Below are positions 32,050 to 40,486 of a stretch of 47,422 bases of DNA, in pieces. A program made the translations under genes and the position numbers. A model generated the notes under the pieces. That model saw nothing but the letters and a program-made list of their open reading frames with translations. It made no database searches and was not told the DNA's origin. This DNA comes from Salibacterium qingdaonense (GTDB taxonomy: Bacteria > Bacillota > Bacilli > Bacillales > Marinococcaceae). The stretch covers positions 1-47,422 of the forward strand of contig NZ_FOTY01000022.1 in NCBI RefSeq assembly GCF_900114715.1, given 5' to 3'. Numbering within the stretch: the first letter of the stretch is position 1; each line of letters begins with the position of its first letter.

Positions 32050-33320
32050 CATCACTAATTTTATTTGGAGTACTTGCCTTATTACTTATACTGACCGTGC
32101 CGATTGGTATAGCTCTTGGCTTGGCTTCCTTTATTACCGTGTTATTCATACCGCCGATTTCAGCAGACTCTCTGTTTCGTGACCTGGTCACCTCTGTTGA
32201 TTCATTTCCGCTGCTGGCCGTTCCGTTCTTTATTTTAGCCGGAGAGTTGATGAGCGGAGGCGGCATATCCAGGCGTCTGATGGATCTCGGTAAAGTACTG
32301 GTCGGTAACATTACCGGTGGTATGGCCGTTGTAGCTGTCCTGACTTCCATGTTTTTCGCAGCTATTTCAGGATCCGGGCCGGCGACAGTAGCAGCTGTCG
32401 GAGGCTTAATGATACCCACTATGATTGAAGAAGGTTATGACAAAAAGTTCTCTACCGCGGTGGTAGTATCCGCCGGTTCACTTGGCATTATTATTCCGCC
32501 GAGTATCCCGATGATTATGTACGGGGTATCAGCTGGTGTGTCGGTAGGAGATATGTTTTTAGCGGGTATTATACCAGGGATTTTTGTAGGTGGAATGCTT
32601 GTCGCATGGTGTTATATTTATTCCAAAAAGAATGGGTACAGAGGACTTGGAGAAACGTTTTCTTTCAAGAAACTCCTCATTCATGTGAATCGGGCAAAAT
32701 GGGCGCTGCTGACTCCTATTATTATACTTGGAGGGATTTACAGCGGGGTTTTCACACCTACGGAAGCAGCCATCATTGCGGTGGTATACGCATGGTTTGT
32801 AAGCATGTTTGTCTATCGTGAACTCCGGGTTAAAGACCTGCCGGGAATTATCACGAAAGCATCATTAACCAGTGCCACCATCATTATCGTTATTGCAGCG
32901 GCTACGGCCTTCGGGCAGATATTAACCTTGGAACAGATACCGAATAAGGTCGCCGCATTTTTAACAAATATTTCTTCCAATTCTATCATTATTGTCCTTC
33001 TGATATGCGTTCTACTATTGATAGTAGGAATGTTTATGGACACCGTGGCGGCTATTGTCATCCTGACGCCGATTCTGTTTCCGGTCATAACGCAGCTTGG
33101 TATCCACCCTATTCATTTTGGTGTCCTGATGATCACCAATTTGTCTATCGGATTTATAACGCCGCCGCTGGGTGTGAACCTGTTTGTTGGATCCGGTATA
33201 ACAGGTCTCAGTATCGGAGTGATATCACGCGCGGTTATTCCATTTTTCTTTGCGATGCTGCTTAGTTTATTCATCATTGTCGTCATACCGGAACTCTCCC
33301 TTTTCCTTCTGTCCGAATAA
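32046..33320 (+). CDS. dctM: TRAP transporter large permease subunit
   Basis: A 424-residue DctM-family membrane protein of about 12 helices. It drives sodium-coupled uptake of the DctP ligand. Motifs: SFPLLAVPFFILAGELMSGGGISRRLMDLG, AAISGSGPATVAAVGGLMIPTMIEEGYDKKF, GSLGIIIPPSIPMIMYGV, FTPTEAAIIAVVYAW and GFITPPLGVNLFV. Length and order are normal. It is the last gene before the first strong terminator of the locus. Confidence 0.94.
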   Translation: MTSLILFGVLALLLILTVPIGIALGLASFITVLFIPPISADSLFRDLVTSVDSFPLLAVPFFILAGELMSGGGISRRLMDLGKVLVGNITGGMAVVAVLTSMFFAAISGSGPATVAAVGGLMIPTMIEEGYDKKFSTAVVVSAGSLGIIIPPSIPMIMYGVSAGVSVGDMFLAGIIPGIFVGGMLVAWCYIYSKKNGYRGLGETFSFKKLLIHVNRAKWALLTPIIILGGIYSGVFTPTEAAIIAVVYAWFVSMFVYRELRVKDLPGIITKASLTSATIIIVIAAATAFGQILTLEQIPNKVAAFLTNISSNSIIIVLLICVLLLIVGMFMDTVAAIVILTPILFPVITQLGIHPIHFGVLMITNLSIGFITPPLGVNLFVGSGITGLSIGVISRAVIPFFFAMLLSLFIIVVIPELSLFLLSE

Positions 33321-33349
33321 ACCTCTTTTGAAACATAAAGAGGTTTTTA
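33320..33349 (+). terminator. Terminator after dctM
   Basis: AACCTCTTT (33320-33328) pairs with AAAGAGGTT (33337-33345), followed by TTTATTTG. It separates the transporter operon from rpiB. Confidence 0.8.
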
Positions 33350-33373
33350 TTTGAAAATAAACGAAAGTATTAA

Positions 33374-33402
33374 TTGACAAACGAAAACTATAAATATAAA
33401 AT
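33374..33402 (+). promoter_or_regulatory. Promoter of rpiB
   Basis: TTGACA (33374-33379), 17 bp, TAAAAT (33397-33402): close to SigA consensus. It lies directly after the dctM terminator and 32 bp before the rpiB start, so rpiB can be made independently of the LacI-controlled operon. Confidence 0.75.
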
Positions 33403-33433
33403 GAAATTAAATAAAAGAGAGGGGAATAAAAAA

Positions 33434-33892
33434 ATGAAGGTAGCACTCGGAAGCGACCACAACGCATTTTATTTAAAAGAAGACGTGAAACAATATATTC
33501 AGGAACTGGGCCATGAGGTGGAAGACTACGGATGCCACAGCTGCGACGCGGTTGATTATCCGGATGTGGCGTTTGATGTGGCCCAGGATATTTCAGAGGA
33601 AAAAGCAGACCGCGGCATTCTGATCTGCGGCACGGGCATTGGAGTTGCGATATCGGCCGGCAAAGTACCGGGCATCCGGGCTGCACTTTGTCATGATACG
33701 TATTCGGCAGAAAGAGCCCAGTTAAGTAACGACGCTCAGATCTTGACGATGGGCGCCCAGATTATCGGTCCGGAAGTGGCAAAGAAAGTAGTTGAAAGTT
33801 ACCTCGGCGTTACATTCAACGGAGGAAGTTCCGGCCGGAAAGTACAGAAGATCATAGATAAAGAAAAAGAATACGGAGCAAAAGCACAATAG
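33434..33892 (+). CDS. rpiB: RpiB-family sugar-phosphate isomerase
   Basis: A 152-residue RpiB/LacAB-family isomerase: Asp9 in GSDHNAF, the catalytic Cys in ICGTGIGVAISAGK (about 65-78) and CHDTYSAERAQLSNDAQILTMGAQ. RpiB enzymes isomerise ribose 5-phosphate, and the EryI subgroup makes erythrose 4-phosphate from D-erythrulose 4-phosphate. The neighbouring dhaKL and TIM paralogue point to the latter. The ATG at 33434 follows GAGAGGGG; the upstream 20 residues of the frame overlap the promoter. Confidence 0.9.
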   Translation: MKVALGSDHNAFYLKEDVKQYIQELGHEVEDYGCHSCDAVDYPDVAFDVAQDISEEKADRGILICGTGIGVAISAGKVPGIRAALCHDTYSAERAQLSNDAQILTMGAQIIGPEVAKKVVESYLGVTFNGGSSGRKVQKIIDKEKEYGAKAQ

Positions 33893-33921
33893 AGTACTCG
33901 TTGTATCTCTTAGTGGTTGTC

Positions 33922-33955
33922 ATAACCGTTGGGATAGCCTGACGGTTATTCTTTT
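33922..33955 (+). terminator. Terminator between rpiB and glpX
   Basis: ATAACCGT (33922-33929) pairs with ACGGTTAT (33942-33949), followed by TCTTTTT. The 8-bp stem is modest, so partial readthrough into glpX is likely. Confidence 0.65.
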
Positions 33956-33974
33956 TCAAAAAAGGAGGGGTTGG

Positions 33975-34931
33975 ATGCAGTCGTTAGCGATGTCATTTTT
34001 AAATGTCACCCAGGAAGCAGCTATCTCTGTTTTTCCCTACATTGGCAAAGGCGGCAAAATACTTGCCGATCATAAAGCTACAGAAGCGATGAGGGGAACG
34101 CTTCATTCACTGAATGCCCATTCAAGAGTGGTGATCGGAGAAGGAGAAATGGATAATGCTCCGATGCTTTATATCGGGGAAGAACTTGGAGCATCTGAGG
34201 ATCCCAAAGTCGATATTGCAGTAGACCCCATTGATGGAACGACGCTTGTATCAAAAGGGCAGGGAAATGCCATTGCTGTATTAGCCGCTGCTGAGCGTGG
34301 ATGTCTGCTGCATGCACCGGACATGTATATGGATAAAATAGCCGTCGGCCCAAAAGCCAAAGGCAGGATAGATGTCAGTGCTTCTATAGAAGCAAACGTA
34401 ACAGCGGTTTCAGAGGCACTTGGGAAGTCCGTTTCCCAGTTGAATGTGCTGGTGCAGGATCGAGAACGGCATCAATCCCTGATTCAGGCCATCCAGCACA
34501 TGGGAGCCAGTGTCACGTTATTTTCGGATGTGGATATTACCGGCATCGTTGCCACAGCAGTAGAGGGAAAAGACGTTGATATGCTTGTTGGAACAGGCGG
34601 AGCACCGGAGGGCGTGATTGCAGCTGTTGCAATGAGAAGCCTGGGCGGTGATTTTCAGGGAAGACTGCGGCCTGCAGACAAAGAACAGTATAACCGCTGC
34701 CGGGATATGGGAATCGCCGATCCGGACCGTTATTTGACGCTTGATGATATCGTTTCCACGGATCAGTGCTTTTTTGCCGCAACTGGAATTACAGACGGCC
34801 CGCTGTTAAAAGGTGTCAAGTCAATCAATGAAGAGATGCTGCAGTCCCACACTTTCCTGGCAGTGGACCGGCAGTACCACGTCGTTGAATCCGTCCATGT
34901 AAAATCACAGCTTTCCGGAAATGCGTTGTAA
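33975..34931 (+). CDS. glpX: Class II fructose-1,6-/sedoheptulose-1,7-bisphosphatase
   Basis: A 318-residue GlpX-family phosphatase. Metal and phosphate motifs are clear: [18 protein letters not shown] (about 52-69), [25 protein letters not shown] (about 79-103) and [17 protein letters not shown]. It hydrolyses the C1 phosphate of fructose bisphosphate, and some members act on sedoheptulose bisphosphate. Placement next to transketolase in a tetrose locus suggests the second activity. AAAGGAGG precedes the ATG. Confidence 0.92.
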   Translation: MQSLAMSFLNVTQEAAISVFPYIGKGGKILADHKATEAMRGTLHSLNAHSRVVIGEGEMDNAPMLYIGEELGASEDPKVDIAVDPIDGTTLVSKGQGNAIAVLAAAERGCLLHAPDMYMDKIAVGPKAKGRIDVSASIEANVTAVSEALGKSVSQLNVLVQDRERHQSLIQAIQHMGASVTLFSDVDITGIVATAVEGKDVDMLVGTGGAPEGVIAAVAMRSLGGDFQGRLRPADKEQYNRCRDMGIADPDRYLTLDDIVSTDQCFFAATGITDGPLLKGVKSINEEMLQSHTFLAVDRQYHVVESVHVKSQLSGNAL

Positions 34932-34972
34932 TCGTGGTTACCCAAATGAATCGTAGAAAGGAGAATCATTAC

Positions 34973-36976
34973 GTGACATCATCCACTTTGAAAAACGTAG
35001 AACAGGAAACCATACAAACAATCCGGATGCTATCTGTCGACAGTGTCGAAAAAGCACAGTCCGGACACCCCGGCATGCCGATGGGGGCAGCTCCTATGGC
35101 GTACGTGCTGTGGTCTCGTTTTCTTAAAAAGAACCCTGGTAACCCATCCTGGAAGGACCGGGACCGCTTTATCTTATCAGCGGGCCACGGATCGATGCTG
35201 CAGTACAGCCTGCTGCATCTATTCGGCTATGACGTGACGATGGATGATTTGAAATCATTCAGGCAGTGGGACAGTAAAACACCGGGGCATCCGGAAGTTG
35301 GTGATACCCCGGGCATCGAAGCAACAACCGGTCCGCTTGGGCAGGGCATAGCGATGAGTGTGGGAATGGCACTGGCAGAAAGTCATCTGGCTTCTGTATA
35401 CAACCGGCCGGATTTTCCTGTGGTGGACCACTGGACGTACGCGATCTGCAGTGACGGAGACCTTATGGAAGGAATTTCTCATGAAGCTGCGGCGCTGGCG
35501 GGTCACCTTGGACTCGGAAAGCTCGTCTGGTTATATGATTCCAATGATATTTCACTCGACGGAGACCTCGACAAAGCTTATTCTGATGACACGCAGAAGC
35601 GCTTTGAAAGTTACGGGTGGCAGGTACTCTACGTGGAAGACGGCAATGATACCGAAGCGGTCGAAACAGCATTACAGGAAGCGAAGAAGAACACGGTGCA
35701 GCCGACATTGATTGAAGTGAAAACCATCATCGGTTTCGGAGCACCAACAAAAGGCGGGTCATCCGCTTCTCACGGCGCTCCATTGGGTGAAGAAGAAATA
35801 GAAGAGGTGAAGAAAGCCTACGGCTGGACACAAGAAGAGCCGTTTTACGTACCGGAAACGGTTCGGGATCATATGTCTTCCCTGCAGCAGCAAGCTGAAA
35901 AAGAAGAAGAAGCGTGGAACCGGATGATGCAGGAATACCGCACAAAATATCCGGAGCTGTATGAAAGCTGGGAACAGGGGCATGCCGAGATCAGTGAAAA
36001 CCTATGGGATTCCATTTTTCAAGAGCTGGAAGTGGAAGGCAAAAAAGCCACCAGAGGCGCCTCCGGTGAAGTGATTCAGTCACTTGCTTCTCATCTGAGA
36101 TCCGTTGTGGGAGGCTCCGCTGATCTTGCCTCTTCCAATAAAACGATGATCGATGCAGAAGAGGATATGAAAAAAGGCGATTACAGCGGAAGAAATATAT
36201 GGTTCGGTGTTAGAGAATTCGGCATGGGAGCAGCATTAAACGGTATGGCATTGCACGGGGGACTGCATATGTACGGAGGAACCTTTCTGACATTCTCCGA
36301 TTACATGCGTTCAGCCATCCGGACGTCCGCGATTATGAAAAATCCGGTGACGTATGTGTTCACCCACGACAGCATAGCTGTCGGTGAAGATGGTCCGACA
36401 CATCAGCCGGTGGAACATATTGCTTCGCTTCGCGCTATGCCGAATGTGAACGTACTCCGTCCTGCCGATGCTAAAGAAACCGCTGCTGCCTGGAAAACAG
36501 CGTTATCGAATCAATCACAGCCGTCTGCATTAATCTTTTCAAGGCAGAAGCTTCCATCCCTTCCGCTTTCTCTGAAAGAAGTGGAAGAAGGCGTGTCCAG
36601 GGGGGCCTATATCGTCTCGCAATCAGACAGTCCCGACCTGGTTCTGCTTGCTTCCGGATCCGAAGTGTCTCTCGCGCTGGAAGCTGCGGGCCGGCTTAAA
36701 GAAGAAGGATTCCGTCCGAATGTTGTAAGTATGCCGTCCTGGGACTTGTTTGAGCAACAGACCGATGAGTATAAGAAGTCGGTGATACCACCGGATATAA
36801 AAAAGCGGGCAGCGTTTGAAATGGCAAGCCCGCTCGGCTGGCACAAGTACACAGGGGATTATGGATACGTATTCGGTATTGAAACATTCGGTGCTTCTGC
36901 TCCGGGGGATACAGTAGTGAAAGAATATGGATTCACTGCAGAAAATGCGGTGAAGCAGTTGAAGCGGGTATTTTAA
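34973..36976 (+). CDS. tkt: Transketolase
   Basis: A 667-residue TPP enzyme that moves two-carbon units between ketose and aldose phosphates. Motifs in order: [12 protein letters not shown] (catalytic His about 30), [28 protein letters not shown], the TPP motif [18 protein letters not shown] to [21 protein letters not shown], and [27 protein letters not shown] in the pyrimidine domain. A GTG at 34973 is chosen because AAAGGAG (34957-34963) lies 9 nt upstream. It is probably co-transcribed with glpX and can use erythrose 4-phosphate made by the upstream genes. Confidence 0.94.
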   Translation: MTSSTLKNVEQETIQTIRMLSVDSVEKAQSGHPGMPMGAAPMAYVLWSRFLKKNPGNPSWKDRDRFILSAGHGSMLQYSLLHLFGYDVTMDDLKSFRQWDSKTPGHPEVGDTPGIEATTGPLGQGIAMSVGMALAESHLASVYNRPDFPVVDHWTYAICSDGDLMEGISHEAAALAGHLGLGKLVWLYDSNDISLDGDLDKAYSDDTQKRFESYGWQVLYVEDGNDTEAVETALQEAKKNTVQPTLIEVKTIIGFGAPTKGGSSASHGAPLGEEEIEEVKKAYGWTQEEPFYVPETVRDHMSSLQQQAEKEEEAWNRMMQEYRTKYPELYESWEQGHAEISENLWDSIFQELEVEGKKATRGASGEVIQSLASHLRSVVGGSADLASSNKTMIDAEEDMKKGDYSGRNIWFGVREFGMGAALNGMALHGGLHMYGGTFLTFSDYMRSAIRTSAIMKNPVTYVFTHDSIAVGEDGPTHQPVEHIASLRAMPNVNVLRPADAKETAAAWKTALSNQSQPSALIFSRQKLPSLPLSLKEVEEGVSRGAYIVSQSDSPDLVLLASGSEVSLALEAAGRLKEEGFRPNVVSMPSWDLFEQQTDEYKKSVIPPDIKKRAAFEMASPLGWHKYTGDYGYVFGIETFGASAPGDTVVKEYGFTAENAVKQLKRVF

Positions 36977-37074
36977 ATTTCCTTCCGAAAGGACAGTTCC
37001 GATCTCGTAAAACAGACCGGCATCTGATGTCAATATAAGGTACTCATGTTATCAGTCATCCGGATGAAGGAAAG

Positions 37075-37119
37075 AAGCAGTCACCGCAGGGCATTTCCCT
37101 TGCGGTGACTGCTTTTTTT
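37075..37119 (+). terminator. Terminator of glpX-tkt
   Basis: AGCAGTCACCGCA pairs with TGCGGTGACTGC, followed by seven T residues. Confidence 0.9.
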
Positions 37120-37160
37120 AAAGAATGACGTTGAAGGTGTTTTAGAAACTGCAGATGGGG

Positions 37161-38078
37161 TCACAATTGGAATTTTTCGTTGAGATAATAATTCTGGATA
37201 AAAGATAAAAAGGTTTCTCCCGGGAGTGTTAGCTTATCCTTACTATACACGGCGTAAAAGAAACGCCGGAGTCGGATTCCGTTGATTGGAATCTCGCGGA
37301 GCGTGCCGAGTTCCAGCTCTTTTTGAATGGCATTTCTTGAGATAATCATAATACCGAGGCCGGATTCCACGGCGGACTTAATCGATTCCGTATGCTCGAG
37401 TTCCATGATGACGTCCAGTTTTTCCGGATAAAGGCCGTTATTCTTGAGATGCTGTTCCACCACCTGTCTTGTACCGGATCCCGGCTCCCTCATAATAATT
37501 GGAAATTCAAACAGCTCCTCAGGCGCGATCGTCTGTTTCTGAGGGGGGACCGGGGAAGAAGCGGAGGTACCTGTTGTCACAACCAGTTCATCTTCCAAAA
37601 AGGCAAGTTGATCGTAATCAGGGTATGACTTGGTGGACTCGATAAATCCGAGATCAATATCATCATTGCCCAGATGTTCCATAATCTGTTCTGAATTATA
37701 TACTTTCAGTTTCATCTGGATATTTGGATATTCTTTGCGGAACTGTCCCAGCACGTAAGGAAGAATATGTTCTCCGATGGTAAGGCTGGCCCCTATATCC
37801 AAATCGCCGTGAATGGTTTCAGATAAACTGTCCAGTTCCTTTTCTGTCTGTTTGACAAGTGAAAAAATCTGATCCGCATACTTATATAAAATCTCACCGG
37901 AAGGAGTTAACTTTACACTTTTTGTTGTCCGTTCAAACAGTGTTGCCTCCAGGGACTGCTCGAGGTGTTTGATCTGCATGCTGACTGTCGGCTGGGCCAG
38001 GTGCAGGATTTTTGCTGTTTCAGAAAAACTTTGATGGTCTGCCAGGATATAAAAGGCTCTCAAATGTTCCAGGTTCAT
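37161..38078 (-). CDS. LysR-family transcriptional regulator (CysL-like)
   Basis: A 305-residue LysR protein. The N-terminal winged helix reads MNLEHLRAFYILADHQSFSETAKILHLAQPTVSMQIKHLE, followed by an effector domain from about 92 (LDIGASLTIGEHILPYVLGQFRKEYPNI, MREPGSGTRQVVEQHL, VESGLGIMIISRNAI). The last motifs resemble CysL/YwfK-type regulators of sulfur or anabolic genes, but no sulfur gene is nearby. It is divergent to a second LysR gene, so cross-regulation is possible. Target unknown. Confidence 0.85.
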   Translation of the reverse strand: MNLEHLRAFYILADHQSFSETAKILHLAQPTVSMQIKHLEQSLEATLFERTTKSVKLTPSGEILYKYADQIFSLVKQTEKELDSLSETIHGDLDIGASLTIGEHILPYVLGQFRKEYPNIQMKLKVYNSEQIMEHLGNDDIDLGFIESTKSYPDYDQLAFLEDELVVTTGTSASSPVPPQKQTIAPEELFEFPIIMREPGSGTRQVVEQHLKNNGLYPEKLDVIMELEHTESIKSAVESGLGIMIISRNAIQKELELGTLREIPINGIRLRRFFYAVYSKDKLTLPGETFLSFIQNYYLNEKFQL

Positions 38079-38222
38079 CGCACGGCCTCCTTATTCTTAT
38101 ATCATATCAAAAGGAAGGGGAGAATGCCGATGCTTTTGCCGGAACCGTTATAGAGAAAGGTGAAAAGGTCCGGTTTTATGTTGTAAGATGAAGGTAAATC
38201 ATGAGAGAAGCGGGGAAAACCA

Positions 38223-39119
38223 ATGGATATCAAACAGCTGCAGTACTTTATTGAAATCAACCGGTTTAACAGTTTCAGCAAGGCGGCGGAGCACTTATAC
38301 GTTACACAGCCGACGATCAGCAAAATGATTAAAAACCTGGAAAAAGAATTCAATGTAACGCTGTTTGACCGTTCCAAAAAACAGGTTGTTTTAACCGATG
38401 CCGGCAACATCATTCTCGAACAGGCGCAGGTGATTCATCAGGCGTTCAAAGACCTGGAGAGTCAGCTCGAAGATCTATCCGGCTTGAAACAAGGGCGGCT
38501 GCGCATCGGACTGCCTCCGATGGTGGGCTCGAGCTACTTTCCGATGATTATCGGAAAGTTCCGGGAGATGTATCCAGCGGTCACCATCGAATTGATGGAA
38601 GACGGCTCCAACAAGATAGCCGCGGATGTAGAGAACGGACATCTTGATCTTGGCGTTGTGGTAGAGCCGGTGAAAGAAGATGTTTTTTCCTATTTTTCAT
38701 TCGGTACAGAACCGATCCAGCTGGTAGCTGCTGCTGATCATCCACTTGCAGGCAGGGACTCCGTTCCTTTATCTGAGCTGAAAAACGAGCATTTTATGTT
38801 ATTAAACAGTGATTTTGCCTTGCGGAACCGCATCATGGAAGCCTGCCGCATGGAAGGGTTTGACCCTTTTGTTGTATTTGAAAGTTCACAGTGGGACCTG
38901 CTTGGAAAAATGGCAGCGTCCAAACTGGGTGTGACGCTGCTGCCGGAAAGCATATGCCGTGAGGTGAAAGGGGAGGTCTGCATTAAGGATGTGGATCAGG
39001 AGGCGATGTATTGGAGGCTTGCCATCATCTGGAGAAGAGATAGTTACCTCTCCCACGCCGCAAAGGAATGGATAAGGTTTGCTGAAACTCATCTACCGGA
39101 TGAGGGACCGATTTCATAG
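38223..39119 (+). CDS. LysR-family transcriptional regulator
   Basis: A 298-residue LysR protein with MDIKQLQYFIEINRFNSFSKAAEHLYVTQPTISKMIKNLE as DNA-binding domain and an effector domain from about 93 (LRIGLPPMVGSSYFPMIIGKFREMYP, LDLGVVVEP, AASKLGVTLLPESI). It is similar to CidR/YwbI-type regulators from memory, but no cidAB lies nearby. It is followed by a thioesterase gene after about 100 bp and may or may not control it. Confidence 0.85.
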   Translation: MDIKQLQYFIEINRFNSFSKAAEHLYVTQPTISKMIKNLEKEFNVTLFDRSKKQVVLTDAGNIILEQAQVIHQAFKDLESQLEDLSGLKQGRLRIGLPPMVGSSYFPMIIGKFREMYPAVTIELMEDGSNKIAADVENGHLDLGVVVEPVKEDVFSYFSFGTEPIQLVAAADHPLAGRDSVPLSELKNEHFMLLNSDFALRNRIMEACRMEGFDPFVVFESSQWDLLGKMAASKLGVTLLPESICREVKGEVCIKDVDQEAMYWRLAIIWRRDSYLSHAAKEWIRFAETHLPDEGPIS

Positions 39120-39218
39120 ACATACGTTATAGAACGTCATGAAAGGATTCCATTTTACGCATACTTCTTCCGTCGTTATGATGAATAAGAAATGATTCAG
39201 GATGGAAGGTGCATCATT

Positions 39219-39755
39219 ATGGAGAAGAAACATCCGAAAGAAAGTAAAGTAGTCAATACAGATCAAGTGCTCAGCAGTGATTTAAATAATTATAACACCC
39301 TGTTCGGCGGGGTTTTGATGAAAAGGCTGGATGGCTGTGCAGTTCTGTCGGCGCGCCGGCATTCGCGTGCCAAAGAATGCGTCACCGCCTCGACAGATTC
39401 AATAGACTTTCTCAGCCCGATATATCAGTCGGATTCGGTATGCGTGGAATCGTTTGTTTCCTATACCGGAAAAAGTTCAATGGAGATTTTCTGCAAGGTG
39501 ATTGCCGAGGATATGATGACGGGCGAGCGGCGCATGGCAACGACAGCCTTCATGACGTTTGTAGCGCTTGATGAAAACAAACGCCCGATGCAGGTGCCGG
39601 GTATCGAACCGGAGACAGAAGAGGAGCTGAAATTGTTTGAAACCGCCCCGGAACGGGAGGAAATCCGGAAGTTGAAGCGGGAGAAAAGCAAAGAACTGGC
39701 CGGATCGATCAGTCTTCAGAAACCGTGGGAAGATAAGAAGGAGGCTTATTCATGA
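39219..39755 (+). CDS. Acyl-CoA thioesterase, hotdog fold (YkhA-like)
   Basis: A 178-residue single-hotdog protein with a C-terminal polar tail. Family motifs: LNNYNTLFGGVLMKRLDGCAVLSARRHS with the catalytic Asp, VTASTDSIDFLSPIYQSDSV, SSMEIFCKVIAEDMMTGERRMATTAFMTFVALDE. It hydrolyses medium to long acyl-CoA esters in the cytosol. The ATG at 39219 follows GGAAGG; an upstream in-frame ATG at 39192 has no site. The next gene starts inside its stop (ATGA), so the two are translationally coupled. Confidence 0.87.
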   Translation: MEKKHPKESKVVNTDQVLSSDLNNYNTLFGGVLMKRLDGCAVLSARRHSRAKECVTASTDSIDFLSPIYQSDSVCVESFVSYTGKSSMEIFCKVIAEDMMTGERRMATTAFMTFVALDENKRPMQVPGIEPETEEELKLFETAPEREEIRKLKREKSKELAGSISLQKPWEDKKEAYS

Positions 39756-40114
39756 TTGCACTGTGCAGCCTGCAGGTTCTTCGGGACGCCGGACAGCAGA
39801 TCGATGGACTTGAACATTATTCGCCTGAACTCATGGCCCACCTGCGCCACGTCGTTCATTTAACCAAGCGGTTGGAATTCCGCTGCCGTTATCTCGGGAC
39901 TCTGCTGCGGAATCAGGAAACGGACAAAGAAACGGAGCCTAATGTGTATCCTTCGATTCTCCGGATGTATCGTGCAGAGGTGGAGAAACTGAAAAACCGG
40001 GAAGGCTCGGATCAAGTGGTGCAGCTGTTTGAAGAATTTCAGCATGCAGGCGATCACCCCCTCTGTCAGTTAATCACCGGCGATACGCCGGAAATGATTA
40101 AATCCGCCGGGTAA
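39752..40114 (+). CDS. Hypothetical helical protein coupled to the thioesterase
   Basis: A 120-residue, mostly helical, soluble protein that starts within the stop of the thioesterase gene. It has no signal peptide, membrane segment or recognised family. The tight overlap suggests a shared role, perhaps as a partner of the thioesterase. Confidence 0.6.
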   Translation: MIALCSLQVLRDAGQQIDGLEHYSPELMAHLRHVVHLTKRLEFRCRYLGTLLRNQETDKETEPNVYPSILRMYRAEVEKLKNREGSDQVVQLFEEFQHAGDHPLCQLITGDTPEMIKSAG

Positions 40115-40169
40115 AAACAGCCCGGCAGTTGGAGCTGGACTGCGGTTGTTCCGGAGCGGAGATGCTCTG

Positions 40170-40360
40170 TGGACACTAAATGGCCCGGAAGTATGCGTAG
40201 TATCCGCGAAGACAGTATAGCTGGACACTGAACTTTTCTTGCCGAAGATTAGTGTCCATTGATTTCTGCCGGCATCCACTAATGAATGATTTCAGCGGCG
40301 TAGTGGCCGCGAAACGATGATCGGTGGACACTATGCTGTTATTTTCAGGTGGTAGTGTCC
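40170..40360. repeat. 52-bp phased GGACACT/TAGTGTCC array, copy 2
   Basis: TGGACACT-type motifs start at 40170, 40222, 40273 (degenerate) and 40325. TAGTGTCC-type motifs start at 40198, 40250, 40301 and 40353. Every pair is offset by 28 bp and every period is 51-52 bp. The layout equals that at 18046-18238 although the DNA between motifs differs. It fills most of the 372-bp gap between the hypothetical gene and gapN, which converge. Confidence 0.85.
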
Positions 40361-40446
40361 ACCGCCACAGCCCGGTGAACCGAAGCGGCAGCCGAAAAAT
40401 GCCGGCATGCGGTGCGGGCAGGTGATTTACCTTTAGAGCAGAGCAA

Positions 40447-40482
40447 AAAAAAAGGAGAAGGGCGGCGCCCTTCTCCTTTTTC
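40447..40482. terminator. Terminator of gapN (bidirectional)
   Basis: AAAAGGAGAAGGGC and GCCCTTCTCCTTTT form a near-perfect palindrome around GGC, with A and T tracts on the two sides, just past the gapN stop. Confidence 0.85.
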
Positions 40483-40486
40483 TTTC

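Noticed and set aside
30423-33320. C4-dicarboxylate uptake system as the firm assignment
   Set aside because: TRAP systems carry many ligands, and the neighbouring genes handle phosphorylated sugars rather than dicarboxylates.
40170-40360. CRISPR array
   Set aside because: The repeated motifs are only 8-9 bp, alternate in orientation and no cas gene is present.
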